From Acinetobacter sp. Ac_5812 (lineage in GTDB: Bacteria > Pseudomonadota > Gammaproteobacteria > Pseudomonadales > Moraxellaceae): DNA of 64,000 nt. Positions 16,434-24,304 of this stretch are shown piece by piece; the stretch's first letter is position 1, and each line of letters starts with the position of its first letter. The notes below the pieces were generated by a model. That model ran no database searches. It saw only the letters and a list, made by a program, of their open reading frames with translations, and was not told the origin of the DNA. Position numbers and translations under genes: made by a program. Location of the stretch: the NCBI RefSeq assembly GCF_013072695.1, contig NZ_LXUK01000017.1, positions 111,086 to 175,085 on the forward strand, given 5' to 3'.

Positions 16434-17777
16434 ATGTCTCAGAAAACCATAGACGTACAAAATTTCATTGATGAAATACCACTTTCATCTTTGCAAAAGC
16501 TAATCATGTGGTTGTGCTTTTTGATTGTTGCAATTGATGGCTTCGATACCGCAGCAGTCGGTTTTATTGCGCCTGCATTGAAAGCCGAGTGGGGGTTACA
16601 ACCCACTGATCTGGCACCGTTATTTGGTGCAGGCTTATTTGGCTTGATGGCAGGCGCACTTATTTTTGGGCCTTTGTCCGATAAACTTGGGCGTAAGCCG
16701 ATTTTGATCGGCTCGGTGATCATGTTTGGCTGTGCCAGCCTATTTTCAGCTTTCTCATCGGACTTACAAACCCTGATTATTTGGCGCTTTCTCACTGGGT
16801 TAGGTTTAGGTGGTGCTTTACCGAATGCCATTACCTTAACGTCAGAATATGCACCGACTTCCCGCCGTTCCAATTTGGTCACCATGATGTTTTGTGGTTT
16901 CACCATTGGCTCTGCCTTGGGTGGGATTTTGTCAGCGCAATTGCTACCGCATATCGGTTGGCATGGCATTTTATTGATCGGGGGAATTGCACCTTTATGT
17001 ACAGTGCCTTTCCTATATTATCTATTGCCTGAATCGCTGCGTTTTCTGGTTTTGAAACAGAAAAGTGCCGAACACATTGAAAGCATCATTCGTCGTATGG
17101 CACCGCATATCAAGCAGATTCCAAGTTTGGTCCCGCCTGCAAATGAAGTGGCAAAATCAAGTCTTAAAGACCTATTTAGCAAAGGTCTTGCTTTAGGTAC
17201 TTTTCTGATTTGGTTTACATTTTTCATGAGTCTGCTGATCATTTATATGATCTCAAGCTGGATGCCGACTTTACTCACCAATGCAGGTTTTAACTTATCC
17301 AATGCCTCATGGCTCACCTCGATCTTTCAGATTGGCGGAACAATCGGTGCCATCGTCTTAGGTTTGCTAATGGATAAAATGGATGCGACTAAAATTTTAA
17401 GTGCAGCTTATGCTTTTGGTGGTTTGTTCCTGATCTGTTTAGGTCTCGGGATTGAACAGTCCAATACCATATTGCTGATGTTTGCCATGTTTGGAGTGGG
17501 TGTGGGGATCAGTGGCTCACAGGTTGGCGCAAATGCCTTTTCATCCAGCTTTTATCCAACACATTGTCGTGCAACTGGCGTGAGTTGGGCCAATGCGATT
17601 GGACGTGTGGGGTCTGTTGTCGGTTCTATCATGGGCGGCTGGCTGATGTCGTTGAATCTTTCTAGCTTTGCCATTCTCAGTTTGCTCGCCATTCCTGCTT
17701 TTTGTGCAGCCATTTCATTATTGCTGATTAAACGCCTTAAAAAAGAACAGCCTAGCGTTGTGACAAGCCTCGGCTGA
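16434..17777 (+). CDS. MFS aromatic acid/H+ symporter (AAHS family)
   Basis: A 447-residue 12-helix permease. The TM1 signature DGFDTAAVGFIAPAL is that of the aromatic acid:H+ symporter group (PcaK, BenK, MhbT). The loop 2-3 motif GPLSDKLGRKP and the second-half GLLMDKMDATK are also present. In the operon it probably imports gentisate or a hydroxybenzoate that feeds gentisate. The in-frame ATG at 16389 lies in the preceding hairpin; ATG 16434 has AAAGGAG six bases upstream and gives the normal family length. Confidence 0.9.
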   Translation: MSQKTIDVQNFIDEIPLSSLQKLIMWLCFLIVAIDGFDTAAVGFIAPALKAEWGLQPTDLAPLFGAGLFGLMAGALIFGPLSDKLGRKPILIGSVIMFGCASLFSAFSSDLQTLIIWRFLTGLGLGGALPNAITLTSEYAPTSRRSNLVTMMFCGFTIGSALGGILSAQLLPHIGWHGILLIGGIAPLCTVPFLYYLLPESLRFLVLKQKSAEHIESIIRRMAPHIKQIPSLVPPANEVAKSSLKDLFSKGLALGTFLIWFTFFMSLLIIYMISSWMPTLLTNAGFNLSNASWLTSIFQIGGTIGAIVLGLLMDKMDATKILSAAYAFGGLFLICLGLGIEQSNTILLMFAMFGVGVGISGSQVGANAFSSSFYPTHCRATGVSWANAIGRVGSVVGSIMGGWLMSLNLSSFAILSLLAIPAFCAAISLLLIKRLKKEQPSVVTSLG

Positions 17778-17854
17778 TATCACGCCATTCTCAATAAAAA
17801 TAGATCGCTGTGCCAGTGGATGGCACGGCAGCTCAACACAGGATGATTTATTCG

Positions 17855-19111
17855 ATGAACCATTTTGATACGAAAATTTTAACGCTTAGTATCTTGCTGC
17901 CGATGTCTGGAGTGAGTTCAGGCGTATGGGCAGCAGATCCAACCCAAGCCATCCAAGATGAATGGAAATTTAACCTAAAGAATGCCTATCTATATCGGGA
18001 TTATGACAATCCGAATGCCAAAAATTTTGGCAGTTGGTCGCAAGGGGCATCTTTATTTTATACTTCAAATTTACACGACACTCCTTTCGTGATCGCAGAC
18101 CAGCCGATTCGTATTGGCGCAGATGCTTCGGTGCAATATGCCGTACGTTTAAGTGCAGATCGACATGTCAGCGATATGGTTTTGCCCTTTGATCGGCAGA
18201 CCCAATCGCAAGCGTCTGATTATTCAAAATATGGGGCAACCCTAAAATTGGGTTATGGCAAAACGTTATTGAGTGTCGGAGAACTTTGGTTGGACTTGCC
18301 TGTCACCACTTCAGATGCCAGTCGCCAGTTGATCACCTCCTATTGGGGAAGTAATTTAAAATCCCAGATTTCGGATCAGCTCTATGTTGAACTGGGTCGG
18401 GTGACAAAAGTATCTCCGCGGAATGAAGATAACTTTCATAAGTTCTCCTTCACTTCGAATGGTAAAACCGCCTATTCCGATGGTTTGAATTATCTTGACT
18501 TCCGTTATCAACTGACACCCTCACTCAAAGCTGAATATTACTTTGGTAATTTGGAAGATTTATATAACAAACACTATCTCGGTCTAGAGCATACGTGGAA
18601 ACAGCCGACTTTTTCGCTTAACTCCAAGTTTAAATATTTCAATGCCAAAAATGATGGCAATAACTTCGAGATCGATGCGCAAAATATCGGGCTGTTGGAA
18701 ATGTTGAAAGTGAACAATCAGAGTTTTGGTTTGGGTTATCAACAGATTGTTGGTGAATCGGCCTATCCCTTACCCGATGGTTTTTTGCCTGAATTATATT
18801 TTATCAACTGGAATGCCACAGGTTTCTTTAAAAAGAATGAAAAGTCCTATCATCTGATGTATGGCTATGATTTTAAAGATTATGTACCTGGGCTAAATGC
18901 CATGGCGAAGTATGTCTATGGCTATGACTTTAAAGCGGGCAATGGTGCGAAAAATCATGAAACTGAATCCAATGTCTTGATCAATTATGCCTTTCAGCAG
19001 CCTTATTTAAAGGGATTTGCCATTCAATATCTGCGTGTTGATTACAAGGTCAAACATGGCAATGACTTTGGTGAAGATCGGTTATTTGTGAACTATACGA
19101 AGCGGTTTTAA
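17855..19111 (+). CDS. OprD family outer-membrane porin
   Basis: A porin of about 418 residues with a signal peptide (cut near GVWAADPTQ) and alternating beta-strand pattern throughout, ending in the outer-membrane C-terminal Phe (YTKRF). Features such as SGVWAADPTQ, LKNAYLYRDYDN and YSKYGATLKLGYGKTLLSVGE fit the OprD/OpdK group, which takes up small carboxylates. As the last gene of the gentisate operon it likely admits aromatic acids to the periplasm. Starts at 17843 and 17810 are possible; 17855 gives a standard signal peptide. A terminator follows. Confidence 0.85.
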   Translation: MNHFDTKILTLSILLPMSGVSSGVWAADPTQAIQDEWKFNLKNAYLYRDYDNPNAKNFGSWSQGASLFYTSNLHDTPFVIADQPIRIGADASVQYAVRLSADRHVSDMVLPFDRQTQSQASDYSKYGATLKLGYGKTLLSVGELWLDLPVTTSDASRQLITSYWGSNLKSQISDQLYVELGRVTKVSPRNEDNFHKFSFTSNGKTAYSDGLNYLDFRYQLTPSLKAEYYFGNLEDLYNKHYLGLEHTWKQPTFSLNSKFKYFNAKNDGNNFEIDAQNIGLLEMLKVNNQSFGLGYQQIVGESAYPLPDGFLPELYFINWNATGFFKKNEKSYHLMYGYDFKDYVPGLNAMAKYVYGYDFKAGNGAKNHETESNVLINYAFQQPYLKGFAIQYLRVDYKVKHGNDFGEDRLFVNYTKRF

Positions 19112-19128
19112 TCGAGATTAATGTTGTT

Positions 19129-19155
19129 AAAAAGAGTGCCTATGCACTCTTTTTT
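19129..19155 (+). terminator. Terminator of the gentisate operon
   Basis: AAAAGAGTGC pairs with GCACTCTTTT around a CTAT loop and runs into T residues, 17 bases after the porin stop. Confidence 0.88.
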
Positions 19156-19221
19156 ATTACTTAACTTTCCAAAAGCTATTTTGAAGAATAAATAATTCAA
19201 TAAATATCATAAATATAAATT

Positions 19222-19237
19222 TTAAGTTATATCTTAA
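19222..19237. promoter_or_regulatory. Upstream PadR-type operator (near-palindrome)
   Basis: TTAAGTTATATCTTAA differs by one base from the palindrome at 19254-19269 and lies 32 bases from it, about three helical turns. It is a likely second binding site for the adjacent PadR-family protein. Confidence 0.55.
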
Positions 19238-19252
19238 CTTGATAAAAGATAC

Positions 19253-19270
19253 ATTAAGATATATCTTAAT
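19253..19270. promoter_or_regulatory. PadR-type operator (perfect 18-bp palindrome)
   Basis: ATTAAGATATATCTTAAT is a perfect palindrome 36 bases before the padR-like start codon. The AT-rich dyad form is typical of PadR-family operators, so autoregulation is inferred. Confidence 0.65.
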
Positions 19271-19306
19271 AAGCGTAAATTAAGCAAATATAGAGAAAAA
19301 TAACAG

Positions 19307-19840
19307 ATGAAACATCAATCCGAGCATCCCCATGATGAAGCCGAAGCGGCTTTACTCCATCGAGAGCATCACCGAGCAGGTCGCCGTGGCCGCTTATTTG
19401 AATCAGGTCGCATGAAACTGTTGGTGCTACATTTGATTCAGCAAAGCCCCAAACATGGCTATGAAATTATTAAAGAAATTAGTGATCTGGTCGGGGATGG
19501 CTATACCCCAAGTGCAGGAACGATTTATCCAACGTTAACTGCATTGGAAGAAATGAATTTGATTCGCGTGCTGGATGCCGAACGTAAGCAATATCAGATT
19601 ACCGACTATGGCGACAGCTATTTAAAAGAGCAGCAAGACATGCTGTTGGCACTTCTACAAAAGCTGCGACTTAGACGTGAAATTCATAATAATGATCAGT
19701 TGATTGATATTCATCGCGCGATGGAAAATCTGAAAACCGCATTGCGTTTAAAGTTGAATATTGCAGATTTGCAACAAGAGCAGATCCATCAAATTGCAGA
19801 AAAAATTGATCAGGCCGCCATCGCCATCGGACGTTTATAA
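19307..19840 (+). CDS. PadR family regulator, YqjI-like
   Basis: A 177-residue regulator. The N-terminus is rich in His (H3, H7, H9, H18, H21, H22), followed by the PadR winged helix: MKLLVLHLIQQSPKHGYEII, then TPSAGTIYPTLTALEE, then QYQITDYG. A C-terminal helical domain (LKTALRLKLN...IDQAAIAI) follows. The layout matches E. coli YqjI, a nickel/iron-responsive repressor of a ferric-siderophore reductase, though YqjI's N-terminus is longer and Cys-containing while this one has no Cys. It heads a three-gene operon with a Fur-like gene and DUF3861. No siderophore reductase is nearby. Confidence 0.85.
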   Translation: MKHQSEHPHDEAEAALLHREHHRAGRRGRLFESGRMKLLVLHLIQQSPKHGYEIIKEISDLVGDGYTPSAGTIYPTLTALEEMNLIRVLDAERKQYQITDYGDSYLKEQQDMLLALLQKLRLRREIHNNDQLIDIHRAMENLKTALRLKLNIADLQQEQIHQIAEKIDQAAIAIGRL

Positions 19841-19854
19841 GTTGGGAGCGAAAC

Positions 19855-20244
19855 ATGTTAGAGCTACAACAGAAAATCAAGCAGGCGGGTCTAAGGGTGA
19901 CTCATCCACGTATGGCGGTATTGTCTGTGCTGGCACAACAATCAGAAGAGCTTACGGTGAAGCAGATTTATCAACGGCTGAATGAACAGAAACAGCAGTT
20001 GAGTTTGGCAACGGTGTATCGGGTGCTCAGTGATCTGGTGCAGGCAGGCTTGATTGCCAGTTATCAGTTTCATCGTGCTGAGACCAAGTTTAATTTAGCT
20101 TCAATCCCTAACGGCCAAGTGCTGCAAATTCGTTGTGCCGATTTAACCACAGCCAAACAGACTGCATTTTTACAGTCGTTGGCTGCGGTCTTTCATCAAT
20201 TTCAAGTCGACCTAATGCAGGTTGAAATTAAAGAGAGTGCTTAA
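19855..20244 (+). CDS. Fur-like protein lacking the usual metal ligands
   Basis: A 129-residue Fur homologue. The DNA-binding half is well kept (KQAGLRVTHPRMAVLSVL, LSLATVYRVLSDLVQAGLI), but the dimerisation half is degenerate. Where Fur has HHDHLICLDCG, this protein reads IPNGQVLQIRCAD, losing the His cluster and one Cys, and the final CxxC and His-rich tail are absent. It therefore probably does not bind metal in the normal Fur way. It may act as a metal-independent repressor, a dimer partner of another Fur protein, or a decaying copy. It sits 14 bases after the PadR-like gene. Confidence 0.82.
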   Translation: MLELQQKIKQAGLRVTHPRMAVLSVLAQQSEELTVKQIYQRLNEQKQQLSLATVYRVLSDLVQAGLIASYQFHRAETKFNLASIPNGQVLQIRCADLTTAKQTAFLQSLAAVFHQFQVDLMQVEIKESA

Positions 20245-20264
20245 AAGCCTCTTGGAGCAGAAGC

Positions 20265-20573
20265 ATGAAACAACATCAATATCATGTCACAGTACAGCAT
20301 TTAAAGGATGCGAAAGGGCAGGTTTCGACTTATAGCGAGCGTTTAGAGTTTTATACAGGCAACCATGACGATATCTTCGAGATTGTCGAACGTTTGAAGA
20401 AAGCCGATTTTTTTGATGATCAAACCACAAAATCATTTGCAGTAGGTTTAAAGCTGTTTAGTGAAGTGATGTTGGAAAATAAAGATCATCCTTTATTTGA
20501 AACTTTTCTACCTCAGTTTGGTCAGTTTATGAAAAATTTAAAGCAGCAGGTGAAGAAAGATCACCCTGAATAA
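20265..20573 (+). CDS. DUF3861 family protein
   Basis: A 102-residue soluble protein matching DUF3861: the N-terminal YHVTVQHLKDAKGQ strand, a central helix with HDDIFEIVERLK, then FAVGLKLFSEVMLENKDHPLF. Function is unknown. It lies 20 bases after the Fur-like gene and is probably the last gene of that operon. No signal peptide or membrane segment is seen. Confidence 0.8.
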   Translation: MKQHQYHVTVQHLKDAKGQVSTYSERLEFYTGNHDDIFEIVERLKKADFFDDQTTKSFAVGLKLFSEVMLENKDHPLFETFLPQFGQFMKNLKQQVKKDHPE

Positions 20574-20717
20574 GTTTGCTTTAAAACAAGGTTTATTGCT
20601 GATTCGATGGCAGATTGTTGCATAGATAGCATCCTGCGTATCATGAATTGGTGATGTTGATAAAACCTTAAACTGTTAAAATTTACTAAAGATTGTTTTT
20701 ATTAAAACTAGCTAAAA

Positions 20718-20990
20718 ATGCAAGAATTGAAAGCAAGCCCACGACTGATTGCGAAATTACCCGCGAAGTATGCAGTGTGGATCTTACCGCTGATTTTATC
20801 TTTTTTTATGAGTGGGACTTTATCACTGGTTAACCTATGGATGAGAACGGGTTTTATTTCAGGATTTACCATGATCTGGTTAGAAACATGGATGTTTTCT
20901 TGGTTGATCGCTTATCCATTGGTCTTGGTTTTATTGCCTGTGGTACGGCGTTTAACAGGCTTGATTGTCGATATGCAAGCTAAGCCATAA
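20718..20990 (+). CDS. DUF2798 family small membrane protein
   Basis: A 90-residue protein with two hydrophobic helices (about residues 20-40 and 52-76). The AVWILPLILSFFMSGTLSLVN segment and the following FMIWLETWMFSWLIAYPLV-like helix with the final VVRRLT fit DUF2798. Members are uncharacterised two-helix inner-membrane proteins. It is separated from DUF3861 by 144 bases and seems to be a single-gene unit. Confidence 0.8.
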   Translation: MQELKASPRLIAKLPAKYAVWILPLILSFFMSGTLSLVNLWMRTGFISGFTMIWLETWMFSWLIAYPLVLVLLPVVRRLTGLIVDMQAKP

Positions 20991-21153
20991 GCCTAATGAA
21001 GCGATATTTTATCGAAGCATATTAAGCCTATATCAAGATTGTCTCATGAATAACACTCTGTGTATTACTAAAAGACTATATTGCTGAGTGATTGTATTGT
21101 TAAGATCAAGCTATCAACTCATTGCATTAGCATAGGTAAAAGAGAGCAATATC

Positions 21154-22101
21154 ATGAGCAATAATAACGACTACGATATTTCTGATTCAAAAGACTGCGA
21201 AACATATATTAATCAATTTATTCAAGAATTTACCATCCGCTCTGCTGAAATTGGTAAGGGAACCGTAATTAAGCGTGCTCTGCCGAGTCGACAAAAACGC
21301 TTGGTTGGGGCATGGTGTTTTCTAGATCATGCTGGGCCTGTGAGTTTTCCAGCGGGCGATGGTTTAGATGTGGGACCGCATCCGCATATTGGTTTGCAGA
21401 CTTTCACATGGATGATTGAAGGCACCATGATGCATACCGATAGTCTGGGTTCAAAACAATTAATCCGTCCGAAGCAGGTCAACTTGATGACGGCTGGTCA
21501 CGGGATTTCACATACCGAAGTTGCACCCGATACCGAAACTAAAATGCATGCTGCTCAGCTTTGGATTGCTTTACCAGATAACAAACTGAATATGTCGCCT
21601 AAGTTTGAGCACTATCCAGAATTACCAATCGTGAATAAAGATCAGGTTGAATTTACGGTACTGGTCGGAGATTTCCTCGATACAACTTCACCAGTGCAAG
21701 TGCATACGCCTTTGGTTGGTGTAGATCTGACTGCACAAGCCGATACCAAAACCCGTATTCCACTCAATCCAAAGTTTGAATATGCCTTTATGGCGTTGGA
21801 GGGCACGGCTCGCGTCAATGGTCATGAGCTGACTGCCGATAATATGGTGGTTTTGGAAACTGGACTCACTGAAATTGAAGTCGAGTTAACTCAAGGCCAT
21901 CGCGTGTTATTGATTGGTGGTGAACCATTTGAATCGCCGATTTTACTGTGGTGGAATTTTGTAGGGCGTACCATGGGAGAGTTAAAGCAAGCGCGTGAAG
22001 ACTGGATTAATCACGATGCTCGTTTTGGGGAAATTCCAGATTACCAAGGTAAACGCCTAGAAGCACCTGTATTACCTGATCAAATGAGGGCATCAAAATG
22101 A
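21154..22101 (+). CDS. Pirin family protein
   Basis: A 315-residue bicupin of the pirin family. The N-terminal cupin has the conserved iron-site region PHPHIGLQTFTWMIEG and the later TAGHGISHTEV; the C-terminal cupin has a pirin_C segment (ILLIGGEPFESPILLWWNF-like). Some pirins have quercetin 2,3-dioxygenase activity and others modulate enzymes; the role here is unknown. The stop overlaps the OsmC gene start (ATGA), so the two are probably translated together. Confidence 0.9.
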   Translation: MSNNNDYDISDSKDCETYINQFIQEFTIRSAEIGKGTVIKRALPSRQKRLVGAWCFLDHAGPVSFPAGDGLDVGPHPHIGLQTFTWMIEGTMMHTDSLGSKQLIRPKQVNLMTAGHGISHTEVAPDTETKMHAAQLWIALPDNKLNMSPKFEHYPELPIVNKDQVEFTVLVGDFLDTTSPVQVHTPLVGVDLTAQADTKTRIPLNPKFEYAFMALEGTARVNGHELTADNMVVLETGLTEIEVELTQGHRVLLIGGEPFESPILLWWNFVGRTMGELKQAREDWINHDARFGEIPDYQGKRLEAPVLPDQMRASK

Positions 22102-22496
22102 GTATTATTGCCAGTGCAGCAGTCCAGACTTTGCCAGAACCTTGGAAGGGGGCGGTGAAGAGTGGTACACATCAATTTCTTACTGATAAGCCAGAACAGT
22201 TTGGTGGACACGATACAGGTCCTGCACCTTATGATTTCCTCACCACAAGTCTGGCCTCCTGTACCATGATTACCTTGCGAATGTACGCGCAGCATAAGGA
22301 AATCGATTTGGGTGAGTTTGCGGTGGAAGTGGACTTCCATACTAATCGGGAACAGCAGGAAAGAATTGAGCGTCGAGTAATATTTAAACAACCTGTTTCA
22401 CAAGACTTACAAGAAAAGCTTCTCAATGTCTGTAGTAAAACGCCTGTTACTAAAACTTTGTTACGTAGTTTAGACATACAGACCATGATTCTTTAA
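22098..22496 (+). CDS. OsmC family peroxiredoxin-like protein
   Basis: A 132-residue protein of the OsmC/Ohr fold. The two redox cysteines lie in the family contexts LASCTMITLRMYA and LLNVCSKTPVTKTL. GPAPYDFLTTSLASCT is the usual run-up to the first Cys. OsmC/Ohr proteins reduce organic hydroperoxides in the cytosol; this one belongs to the general OsmC branch rather than clear Ohr. Its start overlaps the pirin stop, suggesting a linked redox function. Confidence 0.88.
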   Translation: MSIIASAAVQTLPEPWKGAVKSGTHQFLTDKPEQFGGHDTGPAPYDFLTTSLASCTMITLRMYAQHKEIDLGEFAVEVDFHTNREQQERIERRVIFKQPVSQDLQEKLLNVCSKTPVTKTLLRSLDIQTMIL

Positions 22497-22593
22497 GACT
22501 AAAGTGCTATTGTGCTTGGGCAAAACATAATTCTAAGCGTAGCTATGAGAGGGACTAAAACCATAGTTACGCAGCTAAAAAGCAGGCACAAAA

Positions 22594-23247
22594 ATGATTA
22601 CCTTACATTACCTACAATGCTCACGTTCGTTCCGCATATTGTGGGCGTTAGAAGAACTTGGTGTGGATTGCCAAGTTGAGTATTACCAAAGGTCAGCCAG
22701 TTACGCAGCGCCAGAAAGCCTTAAACAAATTCATCCTCTCGGTAAAGCACCTATTTTGGTCGATGGGGATGATGTGATTGTTGAATCTGCTGTGATTCTA
22801 GATTATTTACAACAGCAGTATGATCTTCAAAGCAAATTTAAACCTCAACAGGCATCTGATCAACGTCAATATTTGTACTGGATGCACTATGCAGAAGGCT
22901 CATTGATGCCTTTATTGGTCATGACCCTAGTGATGAATAATGTCAGCAAACACGTTCCTTGGGTGATTCGTCCGATTGCGGAAAAAATTACCGATGGTGT
23001 TAAAGCTGGCTTTGTCCGTCCACGAGTGAAAGAACATATTTTGTATCTTGAGGATTATTTGTCAAAACATGATTATTTTGCAGGTGATTTTTCTTTTGCA
23101 GATATTCAAATGGCCTTTCCACTGATTGCGATTCAGAACCGCTTACATGGTAAGTATCCAAACATTCAGGCTTTTGTACAACGTGTTCAGCAGCGTCCAG
23201 CTTTTCAACGTGCTGAACAAGGAACGCTGCATTCTCAATGCGCATAA
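22594..23247 (+). CDS. Glutathione S-transferase family protein
   Basis: A 217-residue GST with an N-terminal thioredoxin-like domain (LHYLQCSRSFRILWALEELG, HPLGKAPILVD with the cis-proline, and VIVESAVILDYL for glutathione binding) and a helical C-terminal domain. SRSFR supplies the likely catalytic Ser. The substrate is unknown. It lies 97 bases after the OsmC gene and ends at a terminator shared with the opposing SPOR gene. Confidence 0.88.
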   Translation: MITLHYLQCSRSFRILWALEELGVDCQVEYYQRSASYAAPESLKQIHPLGKAPILVDGDDVIVESAVILDYLQQQYDLQSKFKPQQASDQRQYLYWMHYAEGSLMPLLVMTLVMNNVSKHVPWVIRPIAEKITDGVKAGFVRPRVKEHILYLEDYLSKHDYFAGDFSFADIQMAFPLIAIQNRLHGKYPNIQAFVQRVQQRPAFQRAEQGTLHSQCA

Positions 23248-23259
23248 ATTTTTAAGCAT

Positions 23260-23288
23260 AAAAAAGGGAACTAATTGTTCCCTTTTTT
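23260..23288. terminator. Bidirectional terminator between GST and SPOR genes
   Basis: AAAAAAGGGAAC pairs with GTTCCCTTTTTT around TAATT. A-run and T-run flank the stem, so it serves both convergent genes. Confidence 0.9.
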
Positions 23289-23303
23289 ATTGTGACTCTA
23301 TTT

Positions 23304-23915
23304 TTAGCGTTTAATGACAATTGAATCAATGCCGCTATGTTGTAAGGTCTGTTGAGCAGCAAGCGCAGATTCTTGGCTGTCATAAGGCCCAGAGAACACA
23401 CGATACCAAGTTTGGCCATTTTCAACGCTTTTCACCACATCTGCAGATAAACCATTCAGGATGATTTCTGCACGACGTGCGTCAGCACTGTCTGGGTCAG
23501 GGTAGCTACGTACTTGTAAAATATAAGTCGCATGTGCAGGTGCTGCAGCTTGTTCACTAGGGGTGATGCCACTTGGATCTTCTGTTGTTGTGGTTTCAGG
23601 TTTTGGCGACTCGATAATCACAACATTGCCCTGAGGTTTAGACTCTGGCACGGCTTGCTCAGGAATTGGGGTTACTTGCTGTTGCGGAAGTAAGTCATAA
23701 AAACGGTAGTCTTTATTGGTATTTTCTTCTTCATAGTGTTCAGACGTTACCTGATTTTTTGCAGGAACAGGCTGCCATGGTTGCCAAAGCATGAGCATCA
23801 CGGCAGCGCACAGGATCGCGAGAACTGCGACAAGCATTCCTAACCACTTCGGAATGAGTGGTTTTTTAGGCTTGTTTGGTCGTTCAGATACACCACGTTG
23901 CGTTTTTCCAAACAC
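23304..23915 (-). CDS. SPOR-domain membrane protein (FtsN-like)
   Basis: A 203-residue single-pass protein: short basic cytosolic N-terminus, one membrane helix (about residues 25-44), a Pro/Glu/Thr-rich periplasmic linker, and a C-terminal SPOR domain (YILQVRSYPDPDSADARRAE ... WYRVFSGPYDSQESAL). SPOR domains bind denuded septal peptidoglycan, so a place at the division site is expected. It is much shorter than E. coli FtsN and the FtsN essential helix is not evident. The gene lies downstream of argS on the same strand, the arrangement often seen for argS-ftsN-like pairs. Confidence 0.85.
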   Translation of the reverse strand: MFGKTQRGVSERPNKPKKPLIPKWLGMLVAVLAILCAAVMLMLWQPWQPVPAKNQVTSEHYEEENTNKDYRFYDLLPQQQVTPIPEQAVPESKPQGNVVIIESPKPETTTTEDPSGITPSEQAAAPAHATYILQVRSYPDPDSADARRAEIILNGLSADVVKSVENGQTWYRVFSGPYDSQESALAAQQTLQHSGIDSIVIKR

Positions 23916-24070
23916 CAGAAATTCCTCTTGATCCTATTAGGTTATTTGTAACTTGAATCTGCTTAAAAACAAAGCATTATGTTTAAAAATAATGCTTTGT
24001 TTACCATATTGTTTAACAATCATGGTTTAAGTTTACATGTGTTTAAAGTGTTACTTTGCTGATTACCGCT

Positions 24071-24304
24071 CACCTCAGGCATCGCCTTCGGTCTTGCGAC
24101 GATGCAAAGAGGGCTTGCTTACATCGGCACCGCATAGCCGTCGGTCTTGGGACGATGTGCAAAGCGTTGCTTTGCTGTTTTACAGCCCACCTCAAGCATA
24201 GCTTTCGGTCTTGCGACGATGCAAAGAGGGCTTGCTTACATCGGCACCTCAAGCATAGCTTTCGGTCTTGCGACGATGTGCAAAGCGCTGCTTTGCTATT
24301 TACA
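24071..24304. repeat. Tandem 117-bp repeat (two copies, each a 57+60 bp dimer)
   Basis: Between argS and the SPOR gene lie four related units: 24071-24127, 24128-24187, 24188-24244 and 24245-24304. Units 1 and 3 differ at about three positions. Units 2 and 4 share TCTTG(C/G)GACGATGTGCAAAGCG and end in a GCAAAGC/GCTTTGC hairpin. The pairs make two 117-bp copies in tandem. A partial unit end (ACTTTGCTGATTAC) precedes the array at about 24053. The last unit overlaps the argS stop codon. All six frames through it look non-coding. Confidence 0.85.

Noticed and set aside
16439..16969. A 176-codon ORF antisense to the MFS gene
   Set aside because: A shadow of the transporter gene; Lys/Pro-rich composition typical of antisense membrane proteins.
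24071..24304. Possible CRISPR array
   Set aside because: The units are contiguous with no unique spacers, and no cas gene is nearby.
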